Assembly (NCBI RefSeq): GCF_025813715.1 | Contig: NZ_CP107532.1 | Location: forward strand, 2,852,001 to 2,916,000 | DNA from: Methylobacterium sp. FF17 | GTDB lineage: Bacteria > Pseudomonadota > Alphaproteobacteria > Rhizobiales > Beijerinckiaceae | DNA: 64,000 bases | Direction of reading: 5' to 3' | Shown here: in pieces, positions 32,684 to 43,432 of the stretch | Layout: each line of letters starts with the position of its first letter | Numbering within the stretch: the first letter of the stretch is position 1 | Position numbers and translations under genes: made by a program | The notes under the pieces: model-generated | Seen by the model: only the letters and a program-made list of their open reading frames with translations | Databases searched by the model: none | What the model was told of the DNA's origin: nothing

Positions 32684-34588
32684 TCAGTACTCGCCGCCGC
32701 CGATGGCCCTGCGGAAGGCCTGCTGGTTGATGGTCACGCCGACGGATGTCTGCACGTCGCCGATGTACTGGCCAAGCACGTCGTCCGCGATGGTCGGCTG
32801 GAAGCGCTTGGTGATCGCCTCGTCGGCCGGCGTACCGGGCACGTAGGCCGGCATGGTCGCGGCGGTCACCTTGAACAGGGCGCGGCCTTCCCCGGACTCC
32901 GCCGAAGCCGACTTGTCGACCGCCGTGGCGAAGACGCGATTGACGATTTCGGCGCTGAGATCGCCCTGTGCCTGGTTGCGGGCGAGGTCGCTCAGGGTCT
33001 GCACGTTGAGCCCGGCCTCGGCCGCCACGGCTTCCACGGCCTCGCCCTTGTCGAGGCGGGCGTTGAGCTCCTTGGCCTTGGCAAGGAGCCGGCGCTGGGC
33101 TTCGGCCGCACGCCAGCGCGCCACCACCTCGTCACGGACCTCCGCGAGCGGCTTGTCATGCGCTCGGTCGATATTGGCGATGTCGTACCAGATGTAGCCA
33201 CCCGACTTCGTGCGCAGGGGCTCGTTGTCTCCGCCCATCTCGGCGCGGAACAGGGCGGTCAGCGTGGTGTCGCGGTCGGGAATACCCTCGACTGTGTTTC
33301 CAGCCGGATCGAGGCCCTGGGCGCTGACGGCCGGGATGATGCGCAGCGGGAGATCGCGTTCCTTCGCGATGTCGGCCAGCGGCTTCGTATTGGCTCGCTG
33401 GTCTTCGATCGCGTCGTGGGCGGCGTCGATCCCGCTGGTCGCGCGCTCGAGCGCGATCGCCTTCGCGATGTCGGACAAGACGTCGGCGAGCGGCTTCACG
33501 GTCTCGGGTTCGATCGCCGTGACGCGCAGGAGCACGGTGCCGAAGCGGCCCTTCACGGGCTCGCTCACCGCGTTGAGAGGCAGGGCGAACGCGGCGTCCG
33601 CCACCGCCGGATCGAACAGCTCGGCCTTAGTCAGGGTGCCGAGTGACAGGTTCTTGGGATCGGCGCCGGTCTCAGCGGCCACGGCCTCGAACGGCTTCTC
33701 GCCGGCCTCGACGGCCTTGCGGGCGGCGTCCGCCGCCGTGGCGTCCGGGAATACGATCTGCTGGATGGTCCGGCGCTCCGGCGAGCCGTAGCGGGCCTTG
33801 TCGGTGGCGTAGCGCTTGGCGATATCCTCCGCGCTCACGGCATCCGGCTTGGCCATCGCCTGCGGGTCGAGGATCAGCAGCGCGACGTTGCGGGTCTCGG
33901 GTGCGCGGAAGGCGAAGGTGTTCTCGCCGTAATAGGCCTTCACCTCGTCTTCGGTGGGCGCCGGGATCTCGCCGGCCACGGAGGGCGGCAGCATCATCAG
34001 CGCCACGGCGCGCCGCTCGGTGGTGTAGCGGTGCACGGCCTCGCGCAGCGCCTCGGGCACGTGAAGGTCGGCAGCGACCGCCTCGGCGAGCTGGAGGCGG
34101 GCGGCCACCGCCCGCTGCTCCCGCACGAAGGTGGCCTCGGTGATGCCGGCGCGCTGGAGCGTCTGGTAGAAAAGAGCGGGGTCGAACTTGCCGTCCGCGC
34201 CCTGGAAGCTCTTCTCCTCGCGGATCGCCCGCAGGACCGCCGCGTCCGGGATGCTCAGGCCCAGCGTCGCCGTCTGCTGGTCGAGGGAGGCCTCGCTGAC
34301 GAGCTGTGCCAGCACCTGCCGGTCGATCCCGAGCGCGCGGGCCTGATCCGGCGTCAGGGTGCGGCGGGTCTGGCTCTGGTAGCGTTGAAGCTGGTTCTGG
34401 TAGGCGGTGCGTACGGCCTCCGCAGAGATCTGTGCCTTGCCGACGGTGGCGACGGTGCTCGTCGAGCCGGCGCGAAAGAACTCCTCGACCCCGAAGATCG
34501 CCACACCCGCGATGAGGAAGGTGAAGACCACCGTCAGGATGATCTTGCCGAGCCAGTGCCGGCTGGCATTGCGCATGTTCTGCAGCAT
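32684..34588 (-). CDS. ppiD: PpiD/SurA-type membrane-anchored peptidyl-prolyl isomerase
   Basis: 634 residues: one N-terminal transmembrane helix (about 16-33, KIILTVVFTFLIAGVAIF) anchors a periplasmic chaperone. A SurA-like helical N-domain follows (VATVGKAQISAEAVRTAYQNQ), then a parvulin domain and a long C-terminal domain. In E. coli PpiD works at the Sec translocon on emerging periplasmic and outer-membrane proteins. ATG 34588 is used; ATG 34576 is in frame. The parvulin core is divergent, so isomerase activity is uncertain. It heads the trp-moa operon and is divergent from tpiA. Confidence 0.9.
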   Translation of the reverse strand: MLQNMRNASRHWLGKIILTVVFTFLIAGVAIFGVEEFFRAGSTSTVATVGKAQISAEAVRTAYQNQLQRYQSQTRRTLTPDQARALGIDRQVLAQLVSEASLDQQTATLGLSIPDAAVLRAIREEKSFQGADGKFDPALFYQTLQRAGITEATFVREQRAVAARLQLAEAVAADLHVPEALREAVHRYTTERRAVALMMLPPSVAGEIPAPTEDEVKAYYGENTFAFRAPETRNVALLILDPQAMAKPDAVSAEDIAKRYATDKARYGSPERRTIQQIVFPDATAADAARKAVEAGEKPFEAVAAETGADPKNLSLGTLTKAELFDPAVADAAFALPLNAVSEPVKGRFGTVLLRVTAIEPETVKPLADVLSDIAKAIALERATSGIDAAHDAIEDQRANTKPLADIAKERDLPLRIIPAVSAQGLDPAGNTVEGIPDRDTTLTALFRAEMGGDNEPLRTKSGGYIWYDIANIDRAHDKPLAEVRDEVVARWRAAEAQRRLLAKAKELNARLDKGEAVEAVAAEAGLNVQTLSDLARNQAQGDLSAEIVNRVFATAVDKSASAESGEGRALFKVTAATMPAYVPGTPADEAITKRFQPTIADDVLGQYIGDVQTSVGVTINQQAFRRAIGGGEY

Positions 34589-34768
34589 CGGACGTCCGGG
34601 TACCCGTCGGGTTGGGCGCGGCGTCGCGCCCGTCATGCCTGGGAAGGCCGACCGCGATAGACCATCCGGGCTGTCATCGCAAAGCCCGTCTCCCGGTTTG
34701 CGCCACCTCCGAGGCTCTGTTACGGCCGGCGCAACCGCGAAGCGAAGCCATATCGGACGAGGGCTGGG

Positions 34769-35533
34769 ATGACGAAGTCGGGGCGACGGCCTCTGGTTGC
34801 CGGCAACTGGAAGATGAATGGCCTGCGTGGGTCGATCGCGGTGGTGGAGGCGGTACGCCACGGCCTGACGCCCGAACTGACCGCCTCGGCCGACGTCCTG
34901 ATCTGTCCGCCTTCGACCCTCATCGCATCCTGCGTGGCGGCCGCCTACGGCTCGCCCATCGCGATCGGTGGTCAGAACCTGCACGCCAAGCCGAATGGCG
35001 CCTTTACCGGCAGCATCTCGGCGGAGATGCTCGCCGATCTCGGCGCGTCCTACGTCATCGTCGGACATTCCGAGCGCCGGGCCTACCACCACGAGACCGA
35101 TGACGGCGTCCACGCCAAGGCGCTCGCCGCCCGTCGCGCCGGCCTTTGCGGCATCATCTGTGTCGGCGAGACCAAGGAGGAGCGCGAGGAGGGCCGCACC
35201 CTCGACATCGTGCGCGCCCAGCTCGCCATCGGTGTGCCGAAGGGCGCCACCGCCAAGGACACCGTCATCGCCTACGAGCCGGTCTGGGCCATCGGGACCG
35301 GGCTGACCCCGACTCCCGAGGACATCGCCGAGGTGCATGCCTCGTTGCGCGAGATGCTCGGCCAGCTCATCGGCGCCGAGGCGCAGGCGGTGCGCATCCT
35401 CTACGGTGGTTCGGTCAAGCCGAGCAACGCGCGCGAACTGATGGCCGTGGAGAACGTCGACGGCGCCCTCGTGGGGGGCGCCAGCCTCGTGGCCGACGAT
35501 TTCCTCGGAATCGCCCGCGCCTACCTGCGCTGA
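34769..35533 (+). CDS. tpiA: Triosephosphate isomerase
   Basis: Interconverts dihydroxyacetone phosphate and glyceraldehyde 3-phosphate. 254 residues of TIM barrel: AGNWKMN with Asn13 and Lys15, VIVGHSERR with His100, and [11 protein letters not shown] with Glu170 as the catalytic base. The phosphate-binding loop [11 protein letters not shown] lies near the end. ATG 34769 begins [16 protein letters not shown]. It is divergent from ppiD; the GNAT gene starts 41 bases downstream and may be co-transcribed. Confidence 0.97.
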   Translation: MTKSGRRPLVAGNWKMNGLRGSIAVVEAVRHGLTPELTASADVLICPPSTLIASCVAAAYGSPIAIGGQNLHAKPNGAFTGSISAEMLADLGASYVIVGHSERRAYHHETDDGVHAKALAARRAGLCGIICVGETKEEREEGRTLDIVRAQLAIGVPKGATAKDTVIAYEPVWAIGTGLTPTPEDIAEVHASLREMLGQLIGAEAQAVRILYGGSVKPSNARELMAVENVDGALVGGASLVADDFLGIARAYLR

Positions 35534-35574
35534 CCCGCCGCCCGACTGGTCGCGCGCCACGGGAGGGATCCGTC

Positions 35575-36333
35575 ATGATCGGGCAACCGGACGCGGATCT
35601 CGCCTGGGCCGTCGAGGAGGCCTGCCTCAACGCCCGGCCCTCACCGGTCGCGATCAATCTCGGGGGCTGGCTCCTGCGTGCCTCCGGCGGTCCGACCCGC
35701 CGGACGAACTCCCTCAATCCCCTGCGTGGCCGGCGCGACGATCCCGCTGCGGTGATCGCGGCGGCCGAGGCGGTGTATCGCGATCTCGGACGTCCCCTGA
35801 TCGTCCGGGTGCCCGATCTCGCCCCCGAGATGAACACGTACCTCGATCGCTTCGGCTTTCGCAGCGAGGGCGAGACCTGCACGCTGCTGGCCGACCTCGC
35901 CGACAGCAGCGGAGCCGAGCCGGAGGGCCTCGTGCTGTCCCGCGACCCGGACGAGGCCTGGTTCGCCGCGCAGGCCGCGTGTGAGGGGCCGGTTTCGAGC
36001 GAGGCCGCACGGACCTACCGCGCATCCCTGGCCTGCCTCATCCTGCCCCGCGTGTTCGCTCGGCTCGACCGGGAGGAGCAAGCCGTGGCCGTCGCCTACG
36101 GCGTCCTGCATCGCGGGCTCTTCGTCCTCGAATCGGTGGCGACGCACCCGGCGCATCGTCGGGCCGGGCACGCGATCACACTCCTGACCGCCCTGATGGA
36201 CCGGGCCCAGCGGATGGGGGCAGAGGGCGCGTGCCTTCAGGTCGTGGCCGAGAACGGACCAGCCCGCGCGCTCTACGCGGCGCTCGGATTCACCCGGACT
36301 CTCCACGGCTACCGGTATCGCCGGCGTGACTGA
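35575..36333 (+). CDS. GNAT family N-acetyltransferase
   Basis: 252 residues, ATG 35575 after GGGAGGG. The C-terminal half carries the GNAT acetyl-CoA site: FVLESVATHPAHRRAGHAITLL has the V.P..R..G pattern, followed by QVVAENGPARALYAALGFTRT and GYRYRRRD. The N-terminal half is a second, diverged GNAT-like lobe (WLLRASGGPTRRTNSLNP), as in double-GNAT proteins. The substrate is unknown. The gene follows tpiA closely. Confidence 0.88.
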   Translation: MIGQPDADLAWAVEEACLNARPSPVAINLGGWLLRASGGPTRRTNSLNPLRGRRDDPAAVIAAAEAVYRDLGRPLIVRVPDLAPEMNTYLDRFGFRSEGETCTLLADLADSSGAEPEGLVLSRDPDEAWFAAQAACEGPVSSEAARTYRASLACLILPRVFARLDREEQAVAVAYGVLHRGLFVLESVATHPAHRRAGHAITLLTALMDRAQRMGAEGACLQVVAENGPARALYAALGFTRTLHGYRYRRRD

Positions 36334-36515
36334 GGGTCGGGGCCAGCGCGACCGGTGCCGAGTCATCGCCCGGTTGGCGCGTTCGGCCATCTGGTGTAAG
36401 GCCCCAGACTTACGTCGGCTCTGCCCGGATCCCTGCGGCCCGTGGCGCGCCCCTGACCGACCCGTCGTCTCCGAGCGTTCGGATCGGCGCGCATGGTGAA
36501 GATTCCGGATTTTCG

Positions 36516-36926
36516 ATGCAGACCGTTCTGATCTCGATCCACCTCATCGTCGTCCTCGGCCTCATCGCCGTGGTGCTTCTGCAGCGCTCCGAGGGGGGGC
36601 TCGGACTGGGTGGCGGTGGAGGCGGCGGCGTCGCTGGCTTCATGACCGGGCGTGGCCAGGCAAATGCCCTGACGCGCGCGACCGCGATCCTGGCGGCGCT
36701 GTTTTTCACGACCAGTATGGCGTTGGCCATCCTGTCCCACCGGGGTGCGGCACCGCGCTCGATCCTGGAGGGGACTGCAACGGGCCAGCCGGCGACGCAG
36801 CCGAATGCCGGCAACCTGCTGGATACCCTGCGCAGCCAGGGCGGTGCCCAGCCGGGCACCCCGGCCGACGTTCCGACCACGCAGCCGGCTCAGCCGGCCG
36901 TTCCCCAGGCGCCGCAGTCGCGCTGA
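36516..36926 (+). CDS. secG: Protein-export membrane protein SecG
   Basis: 136 residues with two transmembrane helices: MQTVLISIHLIVVLGLIAVV at the start and TAILAALFFTTSMALAIL near 55-72. Between them is the diagnostic LLQRSEGGLGLGGG glycine loop. The C-terminal tail is a long Pro/Gln/Ala-rich extension, common in alphaproteobacterial SecG. It is the small non-essential subunit of the SecYEG translocon. It lies upstream of pyrG, an arrangement conserved in Rhizobiales. Confidence 0.95.
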   Translation: MQTVLISIHLIVVLGLIAVVLLQRSEGGLGLGGGGGGGVAGFMTGRGQANALTRATAILAALFFTTSMALAILSHRGAAPRSILEGTATGQPATQPNAGNLLDTLRSQGGAQPGTPADVPTTQPAQPAVPQAPQSR

Positions 36927-37006
36927 GCGCGTTGGTCACTACGTCCGGTTGACGGACCTGCGTCGATACGATCGGCGCGGGCCAAGCTGATCCGTCAGCA
37001 TTGAAA

Positions 37007-37030
37007 CGGCGCCCGAGGCTTCGGGCGCCG
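37007..37030 (+). terminator. Stem-loop between secG and pyrG
   Basis: The 10-bp perfect stem CGGCGCCCGA/TCGGGCGCCG with a GGCT loop lies 80 bases after secG. It is followed by AACATCGTTTG, not a clean T run, so it could terminate weakly or stabilise the secG message. Confidence 0.5.
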
Positions 37031-37097
37031 AACATCGTTTGAAGACACTTCACGGACTGCGTCCTCACCGCGCATGCGCCCGCATCGTGGTGGATAA

Positions 37098-38777
<1,680 letters not shown>

Positions 38778-38796
38778 CGCTGCGCCCGGTCCGGTC

Positions 38797-38829
38797 GCAG
38801 AACCCAGCTATCGGGTAGCCGGGTTCTGC
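38797..38829. terminator. Long stem-loop between convergent pyrG and the small - strand gene
   Basis: GCAGAACCC...GGGTTCTGC (9 bp) continues as GCTA-TCGGG-TAGC after one A/C mismatch. It lies between two converging genes, so it may act for both strands. Neither side has a good T run. Confidence 0.5.
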
Positions 38830-38863
38830 ATCGGTGGCGGGATCACCGTCGTCAGCACATCGG

Positions 38864-39106
38864 TCACGCCGCCTGTGCGACGAGCCCGGAGTAGCCCGCG
38901 ACCGCGTCCTGCCGCGCGGAGCGCGTGCCGAACAGAAGTGCCTGAAGAACCGAGGGGGTATGCACCCGGCCCTCGGCATCGACGATCCGGACCTCCGCCA
39001 TGCCCGCAACCAGCAGCGACAGGCTCTGATCGAGTGCGCTCAGCATGGAATGATGCTGGAACGAGAACTGACGAGCGGAGACGCGCGCGCGGACGGTGAA
39101 GCTCAC
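38864..39106 (-). CDS. Small protein of unknown function
   Basis: 80 residues if it starts at GTG 39106, which follows AGGA by ten bases (VSFTVRARVSARQF); an ATG at 39229 in the same frame would give 121 residues, but the extra part is Ser/Thr-rich and less gene-like. The rest has amphipathic helices and a beta-like stretch AEVRIVDAEGRVHTPSV. No signal or membrane segment. I do not recognise the family. It converges with pyrG. Confidence 0.55.
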   Translation of the reverse strand: MSFTVRARVSARQFSFQHHSMLSALDQSLSLLVAGMAEVRIVDAEGRVHTPSVLQALLFGTRSARQDAVAGYSGLVAQAA

Positions 39107-39283
39107 GGGGGAAAGTCCTGATGTGTCGGGTCCGCGACCGGTCGATCCGGCCGTTGAATCCGATGAAAATTGGGATGTGCGCCGCAAGGTCTGCAGAGCC
39201 GTCGCGAGCGAGTTGTCGCTATGGGACAATCATGGCTTCGGGTTGACGAAGCATGCGCCAAATCGGGCCGCCGCACGGAAAAA

Positions 39284-40195
39284 TCAGGCCTTTCCGTGGG
39301 CAGGGGCCGAAATCGCCTGCGCGGCAGCGACCACCGCCTCCGGATGCTGATGATGCAGCATGTGCCCGGTCCGACGAAGGGTCTGGAAGACCGCATCCGG
39401 AATCTGCAGGGACGCCAGGGCGCCATGTCGGGGCGTGCTCACGACGATATCGGAATCACCCCCCAGGATCCGCACAGGAACACGGCAGGTCTGGTAGGTC
39501 AGTGCGCTCCGCGTCAGACCGGCCGTAAGGCCCATCGCGTCTTCGCCTTCGGCCACGAGTTGCGCCGCCTGTGCGGCGAGCCCGAACGGATAATGTGCGG
39601 CAAAGGCCGCTGGCATCACGGAGGGGAGGAACATCGCATTCCAGAGGAGCGGGAGCAGTGCCGGATCGGCTGAGCGTTCCAGTGCCCCCGACAGAGCCCT
39701 GCCGCCCGGAGCGGCCCTCGGTCCGAAGATCAGGTGTTCGAGGCGCGGCTCTGGATAGCAGATCGGTGCCAGGGCGACCGTGCCCGCGATCTCATCCGCA
39801 AACTGCAGGGCGTAGGCAAGGGCGACCGCTCCTCCGAAGGAATGTCCCAGGATCACCGGTCGCTCGAGCCCAAGGGCCCGAACGCCCTCCCGGATCAGCG
39901 CGGCCTGGCGCCAGGAATGGGCGTCGGCCGCCCCTTTCCTCCGGCTGAAGCCGTGTCCCGGCCGGTCCACCGCAATCACCCGGAAATGCCGGGCAAGGTA
40001 TGGGACCGGCCCAAGCCAAAGATCCTCCAGGGACATCAGCGTGCCGTGGATCGCGACCAACGGTGGACCGCTGCCCATCTCGGCATAGGCGAGTGTCCGG
40101 CCTCCGGAGAGTTCGATCACCGTACGCGGAACCATACGGGCAGTAACGGCTGACGAGATCGGGCCGGTCGGGCTGACGGTGGCCTGCGGCCGCAT
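39284..40195 (-). CDS. Alpha/beta hydrolase
   Basis: 303 residues with the complete hydrolase triad: Ser119 in LGHSFGG, Asp249 in LGGDSDIVV and His278 in RTGHMLHH. VAIHGTLMSLEDLW gives the oxyanion HG motif. The PGHGFSRR loop follows. Likely a soluble esterase or lipase-like enzyme with unknown substrate. Its ATG overlaps the SDR stop by one base (TGATG), so the two are translationally coupled and probably act in one pathway. Confidence 0.92.
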   Translation of the reverse strand: MRPQATVSPTGPISSAVTARMVPRTVIELSGGRTLAYAEMGSGPPLVAIHGTLMSLEDLWLGPVPYLARHFRVIAVDRPGHGFSRRKGAADAHSWRQAALIREGVRALGLERPVILGHSFGGAVALAYALQFADEIAGTVALAPICYPEPRLEHLIFGPRAAPGGRALSGALERSADPALLPLLWNAMFLPSVMPAAFAAHYPFGLAAQAAQLVAEGEDAMGLTAGLTRSALTYQTCRVPVRILGGDSDIVVSTPRHGALASLQIPDAVFQTLRRTGHMLHHQHPEAVVAAAQAISAPAHGKA

Positions 40196-41208
40196 CAGAG
40201 CGGTTTCCGGCGGCGCAGGCTCTGGCGCGCCACGAAGGCGGTCGCCGCGAGCCCGAGGCCGATCCGGGCCGCCGTCGCGACCGGGTGCAGCGAGGCACGC
40301 GTGTAGGTGCTGGTTCGGCGGACGTAGCCCGGCTGGTCGCCGTGGGCCTCGCCGTCCTGACCGGGCGCGTGGAGGGCACCCTTCGGATCGCGCGGCGATT
40401 CGTTGCGCTTCTGAAAGGCGATGATCGCGGGCGCCAGGAGGTCGTAGGCGCCGGGCGAGAACTCCTTCAGGCTGGTCAGCGCCTTGCCACCGCCGCCGAC
40501 GACGATGTCGCGCTCCGGATGCACGGCGGCATGCAGAATTGCATGTGCCACCTCCTCCGGCTGGTAGACCGGCGGCGGGAGCTTCGGCTCGTGGTCCATG
40601 TAATTCCGCGCCCGGTGCGGCAGGGGCGTGTCGATGGAGTTCGGCTTGATCAGCGTCACCGAAATCGGGGCGCCCTCGTGCACCAGTTCCATGCGCAGGG
40701 CGTCGGTGAAGCCCTTGATGGCGTGCTTGCTGGCGCAGTACATGCCCTGGAACGGGAAGGCGAGGTCGCTGCCCACGCTGCCGATGTTGATGATGGCTCC
40801 ACCGCGCCCGCGCAGGTGTTCGGCTGCGATCAGCGAGCCGTAGACCGTGCCCCATAGGTTGGTCTGAAGCAGGCGCTCGTGGTCTTCGTCGCTGACGACG
40901 CGCAAGGGGCCATAGATGGTCAGGCCAGCGACGTTGACCCAGGTGTCGAAGCCGCCGAAGGCCGACACCGCCCGGTCGGCGATCGCCTGGACATCCGCGC
41001 GCTTTCCGACGTCGGCCGTCACCGCCAGCGCCTGCCCGCCATCGGCCTCGATCTCCCGCGCGATGCGCGCGAGGGTCTCGCCGCTGCGTGCCGCCAGAAC
41101 GACGCGGGCGCCTTCCCGCGCGGCCATGCGCGCCGTCGCGAGACCGATACCGCTGGACGCGCCCGTAATGACGATGACCTGATCGCGCAGCTTCTTGCGA
41201 CGTTGCAT
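40195..41208 (-). CDS. Short-chain dehydrogenase/reductase with C-terminal membrane tail
   Basis: 337 residues. The classical SDR core shows TGASSGIG (15-22) for NAD(P), the NVAG motif at 92-95, Ser144, Tyr157 and Lys161 as catalytic residues. The AAR after the second strand suggests NADP preference. Beyond the core is an extra segment of about 80 residues ending in a hydrophobic stretch (AARIGLGLAATAFVAR) and a basic tail, a likely membrane anchor. ATG 41208 follows GGGGAG. It is coupled to the downstream hydrolase. Confidence 0.92.
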   Translation of the reverse strand: MQRRKKLRDQVIVITGASSGIGLATARMAAREGARVVLAARSGETLARIAREIEADGGQALAVTADVGKRADVQAIADRAVSAFGGFDTWVNVAGLTIYGPLRVVSDEDHERLLQTNLWGTVYGSLIAAEHLRGRGGAIINIGSVGSDLAFPFQGMYCASKHAIKGFTDALRMELVHEGAPISVTLIKPNSIDTPLPHRARNYMDHEPKLPPPVYQPEEVAHAILHAAVHPERDIVVGGGGKALTSLKEFSPGAYDLLAPAIIAFQKRNESPRDPKGALHAPGQDGEAHGDQPGYVRRTSTYTRASLHPVATAARIGLGLAATAFVARQSLRRRKPL

Positions 41209-41402
41209 CTCGTGAACTCCCCTTTTGGCACCGGTGCGGACGATCACGGTCCGCCTTTCAGGAGGAGTTACGTCCGGGACACGCATCGGTTCGCTGCGCG
41301 CGTGATCTGCGCGGTTATCACGCGCGTCCCGGCGAGCCGGTTCGCCGGTGTGAACCCGCGATGGTGCTGGCAATAGGCGGCGGGATGCCTACCTTGCTGC
41401 CT

Positions 41403-41855
41403 GTGACCGAGATCCTGTTCTACCACCTCCAGCAGCAGCCCCTCGAGAAGGTGCTCCCGAACCTCTTGGAGCGCTCGCTCGAGCGTCAATGGCGCGCGGC
41501 GATCCAGGCGGCCAGCGAGGAGCGGCTCCAGGCCCTCGACGACCAGCTCTGGACCTACAGCGACGACAGCTTCCTGCCCCACGGTACGGATCGTGATACC
41601 GATGCGGCAAGCCAGCCTGTGGTGCTGACGCTGAAGGATACCAACCCGAACGCGGCGTCGATCCGCTTCCTCGTGGAGGGTGCCGATCTCCCGCCGGATG
41701 CCGAAGGATATGCACGGATCTGCGTGCTGTTCGACGGAACCGACCAGGACGCGCTCCTGCGGGCCCGCGAGCAGTGGCGGGAGGCCAAAGCCGCCGGCCA
41801 CACGATCGCCTACTGGCAGCAGGACGAGGACGGCCGTTGGCAGAAGAAGGCCTGA
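41403..41855 (+). CDS. holC: DNA polymerase III chi subunit
   Basis: Chi links the clamp loader (through psi) to single-strand binding protein. 150 residues from GTG 41403, giving the family start VTEILFYHLQQQPLE. The core LPNLLERSLERQWRAAIQ, LWTYSDDSFLPHG and VLFDGTDQDALLRAREQWR matches HolC, the length is normal, and the C-terminus ends WQQDEDGRWQKKA. ATG 41385 in frame would add six residues; neither start has a strong ribosome binding site. The S10 carboxypeptidase follows after 41 bases. Confidence 0.92.
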   Translation: MTEILFYHLQQQPLEKVLPNLLERSLERQWRAAIQAASEERLQALDDQLWTYSDDSFLPHGTDRDTDAASQPVVLTLKDTNPNAASIRFLVEGADLPPDAEGYARICVLFDGTDQDALLRAREQWREAKAAGHTIAYWQQDEDGRWQKKA

Positions 41856-41896
41856 GGCTCCTGCCGACCTCACGAACAATGCCGAGAGGAAACGCC

Positions 41897-43423
41897 ATGA
41901 GACGCTTCGCCATCGGCCTCGCGGCCCTCCTGTTTGCGGGAGCGCCCCTCCAGGCGCAGCCGAGCCCCCAGCCCGAGGCGAGACGGGCCGCCGAGCCGCG
42001 CGGCCTGGAAGGGCGCAAGCTCCCCGCCGACTCGGTCACCGAACACAGCATCACCCTGCCGGACGGCCGGACCCTCGCCTTCACCGCCCGCGCCGGGAGC
42101 CTGCCCCTCGTGGACGAGGCCGGAAAGCTTCAGGCCGAAATCGCCTTCATCGCCTACACGGTCGCCGGTCGGGCCGATGCGCCCCGCCCTGTGACTTTCG
42201 CGCTCAACGGTGGCCCCGGCGCGGCTTCGGCCTACCTGAATATCGGCGCTATCGGACCCTGGCGCCTGCCCGTCGAGGGCACCAGCATCAGCCCGTCGGC
42301 TCCCATCGGTCTCGTGCCGAACGACGGCACCTGGCTCGACTTCACCGACCTCGTCTTCCTCGACCCCGTGGGGACGGGCTACAGCCGCGCCGCCGATGGC
42401 GACGCCAAGCGCTACTGGAGCGTCGACGCGGATGCCTCCGTGTTGTCCTCGGCCATCGCTCGTTGGCTGCGAAGCTACGATCGCGTCGCCTCGCCCAAGT
42501 TCTTTGTTGGCGAGAGCTATGGCGGCTTCCGAGGCCCGCTGATCGCCGCCAAGCTGCAGGAGGAGATCGGCATCGGCCTCTCAGGCATGGTCCTGCTCTC
42601 TCCGGTCCTCGACTTCGCCTGGCTCCAGGCGCCGCGCACGACGCCGTGGGGGCACGTCATCAAGCTACCCTCCTTCGCGGCCGCCGCCGTCGAGCGCGCC
42701 GGGGGCACGCCCACGCGCCAGACGATGGCCGAGGCGGAGGCCTACGCCACGGGGCCCTACCTGGCCGATCTCCTGAAAGGACCGGCCGATGAGGCCGCCG
42801 TCGCGCGTTTGGGTGACCGGATCGGGGCGCTCGCGGGGCTCGACCCCGGTTTCGTGCGCCGCCAGGCCGGGCGTCTTTCCGGCCAGAGCGTCCAGCGCGA
42901 GATCGGTCGCGGGACCGGCCGCGTCGCCAGCGCCTACGACACCGGCGTCACGGGTTGGGATCCCGATCCGAATGCCGTGACGTCCGGTTTCGAAGATCCC
43001 CTGCTTACCGGACTCCAGGCGCCGCTGACCAGCGCGATGCTCGCGCTTTATGCCGAGAAACTGAACTACCGGGTGCCGGACCTGCGCTACGAACTCCTCA
43101 ACGGCCAGGTGAACCGCGGCTGGTCGTGGGGCGGCGGACGCATGGCGCCGGAGGCACTCGGGGCGCTACGTGGCGTGCTGGCTCTGGACGGCAACATGCG
43201 TGTTCTTGTGGCGCATGGCTTCACGGATCTGGTGACGCCGTACTTCGCCTCGAAGCTCCTGATCGACCAGATGCCGGCCTTCGGCGGCGGGCGCCTGGAT
43301 CTCGCCGTGTACCCCGGCGGTCACATGTTCTATTCCCGGCCCGATTCCCGTGCCGCCTTCCATCGCGATGCGGCCGCCCTCTACGCGGCGGCCCTGGCTG
43401 CGCGGGGACAGACACAGCGCTGA
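41897..43423 (+). CDS. Secreted S10-family serine carboxypeptidase-like protein
   Basis: 508 residues with an N-terminal signal peptide (MRRFAIGLAALLFAGAPLQA). The peptidase S10 pattern is complete: oxyanion-region LNGGPGAAS, Ser207 in VGESYGG, Asp444 in HGFTDLVTP and His476 in YPGGHMFY. Bacterial S10 proteins are periplasmic or envelope enzymes that trim C-terminal residues. ATG 41897 follows GAGAGGA. It lies between holC and a small lipoprotein gene 9 bases downstream, likely one transcript. Confidence 0.93.
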   Translation: MRRFAIGLAALLFAGAPLQAQPSPQPEARRAAEPRGLEGRKLPADSVTEHSITLPDGRTLAFTARAGSLPLVDEAGKLQAEIAFIAYTVAGRADAPRPVTFALNGGPGAASAYLNIGAIGPWRLPVEGTSISPSAPIGLVPNDGTWLDFTDLVFLDPVGTGYSRAADGDAKRYWSVDADASVLSSAIARWLRSYDRVASPKFFVGESYGGFRGPLIAAKLQEEIGIGLSGMVLLSPVLDFAWLQAPRTTPWGHVIKLPSFAAAAVERAGGTPTRQTMAEAEAYATGPYLADLLKGPADEAAVARLGDRIGALAGLDPGFVRRQAGRLSGQSVQREIGRGTGRVASAYDTGVTGWDPDPNAVTSGFEDPLLTGLQAPLTSAMLALYAEKLNYRVPDLRYELLNGQVNRGWSWGGGRMAPEALGALRGVLALDGNMRVLVAHGFTDLVTPYFASKLLIDQMPAFGGGRLDLAVYPGGHMFYSRPDSRAAFHRDAAALYAAALAARGQTQR

Positions 43424-43432
43424 GGACGAACC

